Source: an uncultured Clostridia bacterium (GTDB lineage: Bacteria > Bacillota > Clostridia > Christensenellales > UBA1242). Taken from it: DNA of 64,000 nucleotides. The notes below the pieces were generated by a model, which ran no database searches, was not told the origin of the DNA, and was given only the letters and a program-made list of their open reading frames with translations. Positions 26,601-35,998 of this stretch are shown here, piece by piece (within the stretch, counting starts at the first letter, position 1; each line of letters opens with the position of its first letter). A program made the position numbers and the translations under genes. The stretch covers positions 1 to 64,000 of the forward strand of contig CANQDK010000006.1 of the NCBI GenBank assembly GCA_947591785.1, given 5' to 3'.

Positions 26601-29600
26601 TTTATTCAGGCACAAACAATAACAATTCATATAACTGGAAAAACAAACTTTACCGATGAAAGAGAAGTTTCTTATGTTATCAAGGCAAAGGATATTTCAG
26701 ATGAAGATGATGAAGAACTGCAAATTGAAATAGCGGCTGATTCTGACTTGAAATTCACAGGCGAAGCAATAAAGCCAGAAGTTAGTGGAAGATACTTAAC
26801 AATGCCAATGACAAAAGAAAAAGATTTCACTTTGAAATATGGCGAAAACATATATGGAAGCGGAACAGTCACAGTCACAGGTGTTGGAAATTTCTCAGGG
26901 GAAAGAACTCTAAGTTTTGAAATTGAATCAGAATCTTTGGATAATGTTTTTGTTGAAGAAATATCAGATATTGTTTTTGATGGACAAAAACATGAAATTG
27001 AACCAGAGGTATGGAAAGATGAAACCAAACAAACAAAACTAGTCAAGGGTGCTGACTATACTCTTACATGCTCTGCAACAGATTTTGTTCACGCAAAAAC
27101 AATAATTTATACCATCACTGGAATGAACAATTATAAAGGCACTTTGAAAAGGAGTTATTCAATTTTAGCAAAGAATATAAGTGACTCAAAAGAAGTTGTG
27201 GCAACACTCACAAATGGAAGTGAATACACTTACACCAGTCAAGCAATTAGACCTGCTTTCACAGTGACATATACACCAGATGGACTTGATGGAATTTCAC
27301 TTGGTGAAGAAGATTTTAATTTTGATTATTACGACAACATTTCTGTAAGCAGAGGAAGTGAACAAGAGATTCTTGAAAACGCCTATATTCTTATTGATGG
27401 AAAAGGGGATTATACAGGCCAAATCAAACTTAATTTCAAAATTAATCCTGCAACCATAGATTCAGAAATTGAGATGGAAACAGAAGCGGTTTATGACAGG
27501 ACCTCAAAGAAACCAAGTATCAAAGTTAAGTCTGGAGATTTGAGCCTGGCAGAAGGAATTGACTATGATGTAAGTTTTGAAAGAGATGGTGCTAAGGAAG
27601 ATATTGATTGGATTAATGTTGGAAAAATCCAAGTAACAATCACTGCAAAAAACAACTTCACAGGAACACAACAAGCCACATTTGAAATTAAGCCAGCAAC
27701 TTTAAGTGCTGTTTCACTTATTGGCTCGCTTGAAAATGTTTATGATGAAAAAGAACATAAACTTGTTATTGGAAAAGTTACAAGTGACACTGTTGATGCT
27801 TCGGATTCTGAATATGATGTTGTTTATAAAAAACATGTAAGCGATTCTGAATGGACAGATGTTGAGCCAGAACAGCTTGATTGGATTAATGCAAATTCTT
27901 GGAAAGTTGTTGTAAAGGCAAAAACAGAGAGTAATTTTACAGGTGAAGTTGAAAGTGAAACATTTAAAATCCTTCCAAGAAGTATTTCAGATGGTGAAGT
28001 TAAGATTGACTACTATTATTATATAGGAAGTGAATCTGGAGATTTTGAAAGTTGGGCAGAACCTGATGGAACTCCTTCTGAAGAAAGAACAGAAAAAACA
28101 AAGATGAATTCTGACAACAATCAAATGTATGTTGGACAAAGAGTTATGCCTGTTTTAACGTTCAATGCAAATGAATTGACAAAAGAAAAGGATTTCACTT
28201 TTGAGTCAACAAAAGAAAATGAGGCTTATGATTATAAGACTGTTGGAGAATTCACATTAACTGTCAACGGAGTGGGGAATTATAGTGGGAAAATCACGAA
28301 AAACTATTCTGTTAGTGCTGCACCATTCACAAGTGACAGAGTGAAAATTGAAATTACTGGTGAATATTTCTATACTGGTGAAGAAATAATTGTTCCTGAT
28401 TCCGCATTTGTTGGAACATATAAAGAAACAGAACACACAGAAGAAGATTTGTGGGTTGAACTTAAATTTGGACAAGAAGAAGGAAACGATTATTACTACT
28501 TTGAAGGGGACACTGTTTATATTGACGATGCAGGGAAGATTTACAAAGAATCAAGCGAAATTCAAGGTTCGTTCAGCACAATAAAAGTTAAGAATGGTTA
28601 TGCAAACAACATTAGGGCTGGAGAAGCAATGGTTTTTCTTGTTTCAAAAACAGAAAACCTTGGAGAAGGAATTATTTGTGTGCATTTCACAATAAAACCA
28701 GTCACAAATGATAAGAATGAAATCAGTGCAACTTTAAATGATGTTAATGACATTGTTTATGATGGAACTGCAAAAGAACCATCAGCGACAGTGGTTTGGG
28801 CAAGAAGTGATAAAGAGCCTTACACTCTTATTCTTGGGTCAGATTATTCAGTTGAATACGATAATGACCATACAAAAGCAGGAGAACACAAAGTTGTTAT
28901 CAAAGGTTTGAACAACTTTAACTTCACGATTGAGCAACAATATGTTATTAAGCAAAAGGATATTTCTGCAGATGATGTGTCTTTGGTTGTCAGTGAAGAT
29001 GTGACATACGATAAAAACGAACATAAGCCAACAATCACTTTGACTTATAAAGGAATGCAACTGACCAAAGAAAATGACTTTGATTGGTCATTCACAAAAG
29101 ATGATGGCGATGCTATTGTTGATTTTGATAGCGTTGATTTTACTAATGCAGGAAAGATTTTGATTACAATCACTGCAAAAGAACATGGAAATTACACTTC
29201 TGTAAGAACTTACACTTACACGATTAAACAGGCAGAAATTTATAGAATTATTGCAACCAAAAACAATCAAATTTTTGATAGGGTTTCTCATAAACCAACA
29301 CTATCAATTCAAGATGCGAATGGCAATGAAATTTCACAAGATGAATACACTTTAAAATTTACTAAAGATGAAAAAGACTATTTTGATATTGAAGAGGTTG
29401 ATTTTACTAATGCTGGAACAATTAAGATTGTTGTTGTTTCAACAAATAAGAACTATTTTGTGGAAGATGTTTCTTGCATATTCAACATTCTTCCAAAATC
29501 ACTTGAAAGAACAATGATGCAAGGGCTTCTTGAAGGGGGATATCAATACACTGGTGAACCAATTAAACCAGAATTAACTTTGACATATATTGGAGAAACT

Positions 29601-32600
29601 TTGGTTGAAAAATCAAGTGCGATTGATGATAACTACGACTATGAAAGAACCTATGGAGAAAATATTGAAAGTGACGAAAATGGTGCTTATGTGAAGTTTA
29701 CTGCAAAACAAGGTGGAAATTTCAGTGGTGAATTTACTGTCTATTTGCAAATAAATAAGGTTGACATCAGTTCTGAAACAAAAATAACTCCAGAAACTTT
29801 TGAAAGTGTTGAATATAATGGTAAAGAACACAAATCGGAAATAAATATTGTTGTAACTTATATTCAAACAGTTTTGGTGGAAGGAGAATCTTATTCTTTG
29901 TCTTATCAAAGACAGGTTGGTGATATTTGGCAAGACACAAACGATTTTGTTAATGCAGGAATAATTCAAATAACAATCAAAGGAAAAGGGAATTTCTCTG
30001 GCACAGCCACAAGAACGATTGAAATTACACCAATTTCTCTTGATGACGAAAGAATTTTAGTTAAACAAAGTGGCGACACAACATACACTGGAAAAGGAAT
30101 CACAAGAGATGTTGTCGTGCAATATATCGTTGATGACGACAATATTTTGACTTTGACAGATGCAGAATATGAAGTTTCATATCAAGACAATGTTATTGTT
30201 AAGAGAGATGAAAATGGAGAAATAATTGAAGGGGCAGAACTGATTTTAACTGCAAAAAAAGATTCTAAAAATTACCGTTCAACAGTTACTAAAAAATTTA
30301 AGATTGAGCCAAGAGATATTGGAGAAGCAATTCCAGAAGATTTGTCTGCAACATATAATGGACAAATCCAAAAATTAGAGCCAAAGCTTACTTATGAATC
30401 ATCAGATTTGAAGAAAGATGTTGATTTTGGTGTTTCTTATACATCAAATGTAACAGAGCAAGCAAAAGCTTTCATTGATGCTGGGCAGATAATCACAATC
30501 AAAATAACAGGTGAAAACAACTTTACAGGTTCAATATCGGTTGAATATACAATTGAAGCACTTGATATTGGTGATGAAAGTGTTGTTAAGAGTGAAATCA
30601 CTGAAACTGTGACATTCACAGGGAAAGATATTGAGCCAGAAATTTCTTTATCGCTCGGTGAGATAAAATTGACAAACGCCGACTTTGATATTAGATATGA
30701 GAATAACAAAAATGTTGGGCAAGCAAGCATTATAATCTCAGGGAAGGGCAACTTTGATGGAGAAACAACGATAAATTTTGAAATTGAAGCAAAAGACATC
30801 AATGACATCACAATGACGCCAAATGAAGAGTATGAAGATGTTCAATATAGTGCGGAATCACAACTGATTGACCCTGAACTTAGAATGGGAGAAATTGTTC
30901 TTGAAAAGAATATTGATTTCAAGGTTGAAGCAAGTTCGAGCAATTTAGATGATGATTTCATAAATGTTGGAACAATCACAATAACTGTGACAGGACAAGG
31001 AAACTATAAAGGCACAAGAACGGTGGTTTATGAAATCACTTCAAAGAACTTTACTGACAGTGGTGATGAGATTGAAATAAAAGTGCTTGAAGATGTTTAT
31101 TATAATGGCTCAGAGCAAACTCCAGAGATTGAAGTTTCTTTCACATCAAATGGTCACAAATATATCCTAAATTCTGTTGAATCTCAGGATTATGATGTTG
31201 AATATTCACAAAATATTGATGCTGGGCAAGGCGTTATAACAATCAATGGAAAGAATAATTTTACAGGCTATAAAACAACCAACTTTACTATTAATAGTAG
31301 AGATATTTCAGAAGTTGAAAATAAAACTCAAACTCAAGTTACTTACAATGGATTAGCTCAAAAAATTACTCCTGTTCTTGAATATAATGGGAAAACCTTG
31401 GAAAGCCCAAAAGATTTTAGTTTCTCTTATGTCAGCGAAATAGGAGATGAAAATTTCACAGATGTTCAAACAATAACAGTTAATATTAGTGGAAATGGCA
31501 ATTTTAATGGAACAAAAGTTATCACCTATAGAATCACTGCTTTGAATCTCGAAGATGGAGAAATTGAAATTACAATAACATCTTTAGAAGATGATCTAAC
31601 TTACACTGGCGAACAAATAACTCCAAACATTGAAGTAAAATTCAATGGTGAAGTTGTGAATGCTGAAGATTATACTGTTAGTTATGGCGAAAACATTAAT
31701 GTTTCAGAATTGGGGAGTGTGACAATCACTGCAAATCCAGGTGCAAACTTTAGCGGTAGCAAAACACAAACATTTAGCATTTTGAGAAGAACTCTATCTG
31801 AAGATATGGTTGCAGAGATTGAAAATGTTGAATATAATGGGCAGTTGCAAAATAATGTTGAACCTGTTGTCACATATAATGAAAGAGTTTTGGCGATTTT
31901 GAGTGACTACACAATTTCTTATTCAACAACAGAATTGGTTCATGAAAATGAATTTATAACAGCAGGGCAAACAATAACTATTTCAATTAAGGGTTGTGGA
32001 AATTTTGAAGGAGAAATCTCTGCTGAGTATGACATTATTCAAAAAGATTTGGACTCTGATGATATTGTGATAACAGTTACATCAAGCGAAGAACAACTTG
32101 TCTTTACTGGTGGTAAAATTGAAGCCGAAATTCAAGTTATGTATGGCAGTTTGATTTTGGAAAATGATAAAGATTATACAATCAGTTATGGTGACAATAT
32201 TGAAGCTGGAGATGAAAGTGGTATTGTCACAATAACTGCAAAAGAAAATGGCAACTATTCTGGAACAAAATTTATTAGATTTAAGATTTACAGAAAGACG
32301 CTTGAAAGTTCTATGCTTAAAGAAAAAGTCGCACCACAAGATTACACAGGCAAGAGTATAACTCCAAATGTAGCTTTGGAATACAATGTTGTTGCGTTAG
32401 TCGAAGAGCAAGATTATGAGATTGAATATGGCGAGAATATTAATGCTGGTATTGGTGCTGGTCAAATTATTCTCACAGGCAATGGAAATTATCAAGGTGT
32501 GTTGAATGTTTTGTTTGACATTAATAAATTGACTATCACAGAAGAAGATGTCACTCTTTCAGAAGGCTCTCCATTCACTTATAATTGGACTGAAATTAAA

Positions 32601-34292
32601 CCAGAAAGTGTTACTGTTGTTGTGAATGAAATTTCTTTGGTTGCAGGTAAGGATTATACAATTTCTTATCAACAGGATATAATCAGTGCTGGAACAAAGA
32701 TTATCACAATTAAAGGTATAAACAATTTTGAAGGAACAGTTGAAGTCGAATATGAAATTCAGGCAAAAAATATAAGTGACGAAGAAGATGCTGAAATTTT
32801 TATTGAAGGATTTGAAGAAACAAAACCTTACAGCCTTGAAGGTGCAACAACTTTGAGTTTGACATTGACCTATCTTGGACAAAATATGGTTCAAGATGTG
32901 GACTATGAACTAAAATATAAAAACAACGATCATGTTGGAAATGCAAGCATAACAATCAAAGGTATTAATAATTTTAATGGTGAAAGAACTCTCAATTTTG
33001 AAATCACAGCACTTGAATTTGATGCTGAGGACCTTGAGTTAGTTCTTCCAACAGAGTTGTTTGAAGGCACAACAAAAGAAGAAATTGAATTTTCATTCGA
33101 TTCTCAATATGGCAATATTGAAATCACTTCTCCAAGTGAAATTGTTGAAGGGACAAATATAGTTGAATGGAAATTTACTCCAAGTGAAGAATATAGAGAT
33201 AACCTTGCAGAAGTTACAGGGCAAATTGAAGTTACTGGTAAAAAGGTTGCTCTTGAAGAAATTGAAGTTCAAGGGCTTGAAAATGTTAAAAAAGAATTCA
33301 AAGCGTATGAAGAATTCTCTGCAGTTGGAATTAAGGTTATTGGAATATACAACAATGGAGAATCAAATGAAATCTCCTTTACACTAAGCATTGAGGAAGG
33401 AACAGAACTAACTGTTGAAACTGATAAAGTTGTGATTTCTTTGGTTGATGTTGAGTGGGAAGAAGAGATAAGTTATGAAATCACTGTTTATCCAATTGAC
33501 ATAAGCATAATCAATATGCCAGATGACCTTGTTTACGGTCAAGAACTTCCGGAATTTATTTTTGAAGAAGTCTATGAGATTGATAAAGACCAATTCTTAA
33601 GATGGAAAGATTCATTTGAATATCAAGTTGAATTTAAATTGGATAATGAACTGGTTGACGAGAGAGATTTGCAAGGTGGAAAAACTTATGAAATCAATGT
33701 TTTGCTCAATAATAAAAACTTCAATATTACAAATGTTCCAACTCAAAGATATGTGAAATCCTTAACATTATTAAGCAATGTTGATGGCATATATGCTGAA
33801 AGCTCGGAAGGTTTTGATGAAGGATTAAAACTGAAAGCAGAAGAATATATTGATAAAGTTTCAATTCGTCAAATTTTGGGAGATGAAACATATAAAAAAC
33901 TTGGAAATATCGATAGAATCTATGTTTTAAGTTTTGAAACTGAAGAAGAAAGTCAAATCCCTGAAATGTTTATGATTTATATACATGGAGAACGCTTTAC
34001 AACTAAAAATAAATTATATATAACAAATGAAGATGGAGAAAACTTGAATGAACTTGAAATCTTTGACGGAGAAATAGTTTTGTTCATGAATCGCATAGGA
34101 ATTGTTGTTATCACAAAAGATGTTCGCGATTTCACTTTGATTTATGTTGCCGTTGGAATTGGTGCTGGATTGATAGTCCTTTTGATAATCTTAATTTCTT
34201 ATATTCACTGGCATAAAGTTAAGAAAAGAAGAAAAGAAATTAATGATGCAAAACTTAAAGCTGACGAAACAAATATTAAAAAAGCCGATTAA
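20649..34292 (+). CDS. Giant repetitive membrane-anchored surface protein
   Basis: A 4547-residue exported protein. Residues 1-27 are a signal peptide (KVRAIIISMF... ending SIYA). Residues about 110-440 resemble divergent BspA-type leucine-rich repeats (VVIPKSVVEIGNNTF, then STDWSRFV). From about 634 to 4118 come about 41 tandem repeats of 75-95 residues with the pattern YTGxxIxPxxxV...L..xxDYxxSY.xN...G.axxxIxGxGNxxG....xFxI, a beta-sandwich repeat seen in many Firmicutes surface proteins. Then come Ig-like/MBG-like segments, a unique domain, one transmembrane helix (about 4496-4518) and a Lys/Arg-rich cytosolic tail. There is no LPXTG. Likely an adhesin or cell-surface stalk. AAGGAG precedes the ATG; it stands alone between its own promoter and terminator. 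Confidence 0.85.
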   Translation: MKVRAIIISMFLSLTMIISGASIYALTSVKDSSEDVSTSAQETTSSEAFEIYEGMQGEITSSSNTIFAYGSVSSSGSLSSSNDWMNSTYSGVVITFSSYGSTYLNSLFSTFVSDSAKMDELLKNGITIRLPEFVPKAVVGYSNVPVRIVCAPSSSNFFNSSRVGNFLYAYPIPTKVVIPKSVVEIGNNTFNFSISTSYCPKVISIVCEEGGVGFRYVGANAFVSGSSSIFEKIHLNGYDAEIDNQFYEMGYFGRAFRPDIDSLLTVKSGAFNLSGSNLTMGIILKFTGKKILLEAALPGYLEQAYLTIDCDEINGSLQIGGVINKIAININTQTTTSNFFSRMPDMCRSLCILGDNFTSVPSSSNSLLWQFLDKYTANYFPNGVFFDSINALSYLYSNSTDWSRFVNNSKSKGNPIFWEVSLSYGIDMEYLDNGRRPLYDSDGNRVYDENNQPRFAYESLPNLDPSGLTHINDYLIDRYQGNFQIFDTVTFASGDLGALDSTDNLMYKKFDSRHDEYTWTEVSKDEFNDPASGCSLLPELVRPHDVYDRMFFDHDGDFFPSGELCYSTFWNNIDSLITYINSPVASNYMNLLQDNAWKNTIDTISGGMVIPADIVFAINSSNGLALDEEDVTFDMNSSYTYTGSAITSPKVTSVKYKGRVLGKNSHYQVSISNNTDAGKATITVVGIGLFAGNRISRTFTINPASMSSVTVGSISSYPYTGSAITPTLSLTFNGSSVSSSYYSVSFSNNTNAGNASYTITGSGNFTGTKTGSFTISPKSIESDVTISKISDQTYTGSQIKPNLTVKWGDITLQATKDYTASYSKNTAVGTASVTITGTGNYSGSLSANFNIVARNISDYSWTVSLSQSSYTYTGSAIKPEPVVKNGSNTLTKDTDYTLSYSSNVVDVGSKVITIKAIGSWTGSMTQSYSIVAKSIASSDISYSSISDQTYTGSQIKPSLTVKDTTRNVTLSSSTDYSLSYSSNTAAGTATITVSGSGNYNGSKVINFTILPKNISGLTFSLSVDEYVYDGTAKSPTVTVQDGTTKLGTSDFSVSYSNNTNVGTKATVSVEGTGNYSGTKDLTFTIKAFSLANAYINATNLGGEYNGEAYTPSVTVFFDSAKSKAIPVADFSISFKKGSATGDVIANPTDAGTYYIVISPSSSGNLSGTNSSTVFSITRRSLKGNASISAIPDQDYTGSPISPTVVVTDSLLGKLTVDKDYTVSLSENTQPGQATVTVDGVNNYQGSLSTVFTIVQRSLSEAVMTLSKTSFEYNAKNQVPTVSITLAGSTLEEGDAYTLTFYKGTIGSGNTIEKAQIINPDTYYVVANGIGKFSSQQTGSFTISKGNVKNATVTVSANFTYDRNAHTPTISAVVNGRTLTSSDFDVAYYKNSSLVESPTDAGTYQVVLTGKGNYENSTDADAYSFEIKKASLVGATITLNGNDAVFSGSAIKRTVNNVVTSNSLTLETSEYSVKYYRGTSETTDFTNVGTISVKVVAKSDNFSGEESKSYRITQKSIASDVTVSKVSDVEYTGNPVEPEPDVMFGGITLVKGEDYDLSYTSDRVDKNDHTNVSTVTITISAKGNYSDSLTTTFKITQRNIAAVDSGVNIEQIDDVVYDGNVHKVEPIVMFNGVKLNKTSDYTVVYYRENVVSDNFTKFGTIRVEVTGVGNFTGKLSGSYTINKCSITKVSVDKIPNQTYTGKEIIPTVVVRFGETTLQNKQDYSIQFSNNTSVGTANVTITGLENFEGTKDDVTFEIVAKDLTELSGIENRTAAKAVFNGKVQKLEPLLYFDNVKLVGNSSQDEGVDFTYTYSTTETTSSKQYINAGQTITINVVGCGNYSGTATIQYVISQKDLSDEEISSSLEEKVWTYTGFEITPALKITYTAGQDNVISLTSDDYKITYDDNINAGQVLMTIAGQGNYCGSITKNFEINPLSIMDKSITEGVLETYTYDGKEHEQSPILMFNGAKLSTNDISWTFTKPKDDFIQAQTITIHITGKTNFTDEREVSYVIKAKDISDEDDEELQIEIAADSDLKFTGEAIKPEVSGRYLTMPMTKEKDFTLKYGENIYGSGTVTVTGVGNFSGERTLSFEIESESLDNVFVEEISDIVFDGQKHEIEPEVWKDETKQTKLVKGADYTLTCSATDFVHAKTIIYTITGMNNYKGTLKRSYSILAKNISDSKEVVATLTNGSEYTYTSQAIRPAFTVTYTPDGLDGISLGEEDFNFDYYDNISVSRGSEQEILENAYILIDGKGDYTGQIKLNFKINPATIDSEIEMETEAVYDRTSKKPSIKVKSGDLSLAEGIDYDVSFERDGAKEDIDWINVGKIQVTITAKNNFTGTQQATFEIKPATLSAVSLIGSLENVYDEKEHKLVIGKVTSDTVDASDSEYDVVYKKHVSDSEWTDVEPEQLDWINANSWKVVVKAKTESNFTGEVESETFKILPRSISDGEVKIDYYYYIGSESGDFESWAEPDGTPSEERTEKTKMNSDNNQMYVGQRVMPVLTFNANELTKEKDFTFESTKENEAYDYKTVGEFTLTVNGVGNYSGKITKNYSVSAAPFTSDRVKIEITGEYFYTGEEIIVPDSAFVGTYKETEHTEEDLWVELKFGQEEGNDYYYFEGDTVYIDDAGKIYKESSEIQGSFSTIKVKNGYANNIRAGEAMVFLVSKTENLGEGIICVHFTIKPVTNDKNEISATLNDVNDIVYDGTAKEPSATVVWARSDKEPYTLILGSDYSVEYDNDHTKAGEHKVVIKGLNNFNFTIEQQYVIKQKDISADDVSLVVSEDVTYDKNEHKPTITLTYKGMQLTKENDFDWSFTKDDGDAIVDFDSVDFTNAGKILITITAKEHGNYTSVRTYTYTIKQAEIYRIIATKNNQIFDRVSHKPTLSIQDANGNEISQDEYTLKFTKDEKDYFDIEEVDFTNAGTIKIVVVSTNKNYFVEDVSCIFNILPKSLERTMMQGLLEGGYQYTGEPIKPELTLTYIGETLVEKSSAIDDNYDYERTYGENIESDENGAYVKFTAKQGGNFSGEFTVYLQINKVDISSETKITPETFESVEYNGKEHKSEINIVVTYIQTVLVEGESYSLSYQRQVGDIWQDTNDFVNAGIIQITIKGKGNFSGTATRTIEITPISLDDERILVKQSGDTTYTGKGITRDVVVQYIVDDDNILTLTDAEYEVSYQDNVIVKRDENGEIIEGAELILTAKKDSKNYRSTVTKKFKIEPRDIGEAIPEDLSATYNGQIQKLEPKLTYESSDLKKDVDFGVSYTSNVTEQAKAFIDAGQIITIKITGENNFTGSISVEYTIEALDIGDESVVKSEITETVTFTGKDIEPEISLSLGEIKLTNADFDIRYENNKNVGQASIIISGKGNFDGETTINFEIEAKDINDITMTPNEEYEDVQYSAESQLIDPELRMGEIVLEKNIDFKVEASSSNLDDDFINVGTITITVTGQGNYKGTRTVVYEITSKNFTDSGDEIEIKVLEDVYYNGSEQTPEIEVSFTSNGHKYILNSVESQDYDVEYSQNIDAGQGVITINGKNNFTGYKTTNFTINSRDISEVENKTQTQVTYNGLAQKITPVLEYNGKTLESPKDFSFSYVSEIGDENFTDVQTITVNISGNGNFNGTKVITYRITALNLEDGEIEITITSLEDDLTYTGEQITPNIEVKFNGEVVNAEDYTVSYGENINVSELGSVTITANPGANFSGSKTQTFSILRRTLSEDMVAEIENVEYNGQLQNNVEPVVTYNERVLAILSDYTISYSTTELVHENEFITAGQTITISIKGCGNFEGEISAEYDIIQKDLDSDDIVITVTSSEEQLVFTGGKIEAEIQVMYGSLILENDKDYTISYGDNIEAGDESGIVTITAKENGNYSGTKFIRFKIYRKTLESSMLKEKVAPQDYTGKSITPNVALEYNVVALVEEQDYEIEYGENINAGIGAGQIILTGNGNYQGVLNVLFDINKLTITEEDVTLSEGSPFTYNWTEIKPESVTVVVNEISLVAGKDYTISYQQDIISAGTKIITIKGINNFEGTVEVEYEIQAKNISDEEDAEIFIEGFEETKPYSLEGATTLSLTLTYLGQNMVQDVDYELKYKNNDHVGNASITIKGINNFNGERTLNFEITALEFDAEDLELVLPTELFEGTTKEEIEFSFDSQYGNIEITSPSEIVEGTNIVEWKFTPSEEYRDNLAEVTGQIEVTGKKVALEEIEVQGLENVKKEFKAYEEFSAVGIKVIGIYNNGESNEISFTLSIEEGTELTVETDKVVISLVDVEWEEEISYEITVYPIDISIINMPDDLVYGQELPEFIFEEVYEIDKDQFLRWKDSFEYQVEFKLDNELVDERDLQGGKTYEINVLLNNKNFNITNVPTQRYVKSLTLLSNVDGIYAESSEGFDEGLKLKAEEYIDKVSIRQILGDETYKKLGNIDRIYVLSFETEEESQIPEMFMIYIHGERFTTKNKLYITNEDGENLNELEIFDGEIVLFMNRIGIVVITKDVRDFTLIYVAVGIGAGLIVLLIILISYIHWHKVKKRRKEINDAKLKADETNIKKAD
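22550..33005 (+). repeat. About 41 tandem coding repeats of 225-285 bases
   Basis: These units encode the repeats of the giant protein. I counted 41 YTG/YDG/YNG-type openings. The first units (about 22.5-25 kb) encode Ser/Thr/Asn-rich, nearly uncharged repeats and use more ATC, GTC and GCT codons; later units encode Glu/Asp/Lys-rich repeats with ATT, GTT and GCA. Neighbouring early units are the most alike at DNA level. Confidence 0.75.
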
Positions 34293-34310
34293 AAAATCGG
34301 TTTTTTTATT
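34279..34310 (+). terminator. Intrinsic terminator of the giant gene
   Basis: CCGATT (34285-34290) pairs with AATCGG (34295-34300), flanked by an A-run and a T7 run. The TAA stop codon lies inside the hairpin loop. Confidence 0.8.
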
Positions 34311-34411
34311 TTAATTTTTATTATTTTTATTTTAAATTTTTCGATATTTTTTTTGATATTTATTGATGTTTTTTTATTTTGAAAAAGAAATTATTTGTTA
34401 AACACTTTTGC

Positions 34412-34440
34412 TTGCTTTTTTATGATATTTTAATTATAAT
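34412..34440 (+). promoter_or_regulatory. Promoter of the surface-glycan operon
   Basis: TTGCTT (34412-34417), 17 bases, TATAAT (34435-34440). This places transcription start near 34447 and rules out the in-frame start at 34379. Confidence 0.65.
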
Positions 34441-34465
34441 TAACTATGGTAGGAATGGTGAAAAT

Positions 34466-35998
34466 ATGTTTGATTATATCATAGTTCAGGCAGGTGGAAA
34501 AGGCAGTAGATTAGAGCATTTGACTTACAATAAACCAAAAGCATTGGTGTCAATAGAAAATCTACCAATGATTTTTCATCTGTTTAAATTGTTTCCAGAT
34601 AAAAAATATATAATTATAGGCGACTATAAATTTGATGTCCTTGAAAAGTATCTAAAATGCTTCTGTGATGTTGATTACAGATTAGTTTCTGCATCAGGAT
34701 ATTCTGGAACACTTGCAGGTTTAAATGAAGCATTAAATTTTGTTGAGCATGGAAAGTCTTTTATGCTTATTTGGAGCGACATTATTCTTGCAGAGAGTTT
34801 TAAAAACCAAAATTTTGATGATGGTAATTATGTTGGAATTGCAAATGAATTCCCTTGCAGATGGAGATTTGAAAATAATAAGTTTGAAGAAATTCGCTCT
34901 GATAAGAATGGTGTTGCAGGAGTGTTTGTTTTTCAAAATAAAGAATGTTTAAAAAATTTGCCAAAAAACGGCGAATTTGTTCACTATTTAAGTGAAAGTA
35001 AATTATCTTTTAAGACACTTTTCCTTCCAAAGACCAAAGAATTTGGTTTGTTGGAAGTGATTGATAAACTTCAAAAACCTTTATGCCGCCCTTTTAATAC
35101 ATTAACATTTTTAGAGGATAGGGTTGTTAAACAACCAGTTGACCAACAAGGTTTTACTCTCGCTGAGAATGAAATAAATTGGTATAAATATGTTTCTCAA
35201 AATTCAAATATAAAAAACCTTCCAAAAATCTATGACTTTACTCCACTTACAATAGAGAAAATAGGTGGTGGTAAGCATTTGTATGAATTGGGGAATGAAC
35301 TTTCAGATAACGAAAAAGAACAAATTTTAAAAAAGATTATTTGCTGTTTAAAAGAAATCCATAAAATTAAGCAAGTTAATTGTGATTATGAAAGTTTTGT
35401 TGAAACATATTTGACAAAAACTGTAAATCGTTTGAACAAAGTGAAAGAGTTAATTCCTTTTGCTGACAAGCAATATATCAAAATTAACGAAAAAAAATGC
35501 AGAAATATTTTATTTTACTTAAAAGAAGTTTCACAAAAAGTTTTTGAATTTTATCCTGACAAATTTTGTTTAATTCACGGCGATTCAACATTTTCCAATA
35601 TTTTGCTTTCAAACGAAAATGAACCTGTTTTAATTGACCCACGAGGATATTTTGGGAAAACAAAACTTTTTGGTGATGTTGCTTATGATTGGGCGAAATT
35701 GTTTTATTCTCTTGTTGGAAATTATGACCAATTTAATTTGGGAAGATTTAGATTGAAAATAAATGAAAATGATGTTGAATTAAAAATCCAATCATCAAAT
35801 TTTGAAGGGCTAGAAGAGAAGTTTTTCAATTTAATAAAAGACGAAATTGTATCTAAAAAACAAATCAAACTTTATCACAGTATAATTTGGTATTCGCTGA
35901 CTACTTATGCTTGGAACGATTACGATTCAATTTGCGGAGCATTTTATAAAGGTTGTGAAGTTTTAGAAGAATATTTTAAAGAGGTTGAAAATGATTAA
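34466..35998 (+). CDS. Nucleotidyltransferase fused to choline/aminoglycoside-kinase-like domain
   Basis: A 510-residue two-domain protein. Residues 1-220 are a sugar/choline-phosphate nucleotidyltransferase: DYIIVQAGGKGSRL is the nucleotide loop and NKPKALVSIENLPMIFHL the conserved Lys segment, with the metal Asp in LIWSDIIL. Residues about 225-505 are a phosphotransferase: CLIHGDSTFSNILL is the catalytic HGDxxxxN loop and LIDPRGYFG the metal site. This resembles LicA and LicC functions in one chain, so it may phosphorylate and activate one small molecule for glycan decoration. The ATG at 34466 follows a 19-base leader. It overlaps the next gene by eight bases. Confidence 0.8.
   Translation: MFDYIIVQAGGKGSRLEHLTYNKPKALVSIENLPMIFHLFKLFPDKKYIIIGDYKFDVLEKYLKCFCDVDYRLVSASGYSGTLAGLNEALNFVEHGKSFMLIWSDIILAESFKNQNFDDGNYVGIANEFPCRWRFENNKFEEIRSDKNGVAGVFVFQNKECLKNLPKNGEFVHYLSESKLSFKTLFLPKTKEFGLLEVIDKLQKPLCRPFNTLTFLEDRVVKQPVDQQGFTLAENEINWYKYVSQNSNIKNLPKIYDFTPLTIEKIGGGKHLYELGNELSDNEKEQILKKIICCLKEIHKIKQVNCDYESFVETYLTKTVNRLNKVKELIPFADKQYIKINEKKCRNILFYLKEVSQKVFEFYPDKFCLIHGDSTFSNILLSNENEPVLIDPRGYFGKTKLFGDVAYDWAKLFYSLVGNYDQFNLGRFRLKINENDVELKIQSSNFEGLEEKFFNLIKDEIVSKKQIKLYHSIIWYSLTTYAWNDYDSICGAFYKGCEVLEEYFKEVEND

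Noticed and set aside
21560..33593. Several minus-strand frames of 60-124 codons across the giant gene
   Set aside because: They mirror the codon bias of the plus-strand repeats and have no ribosome binding sites.
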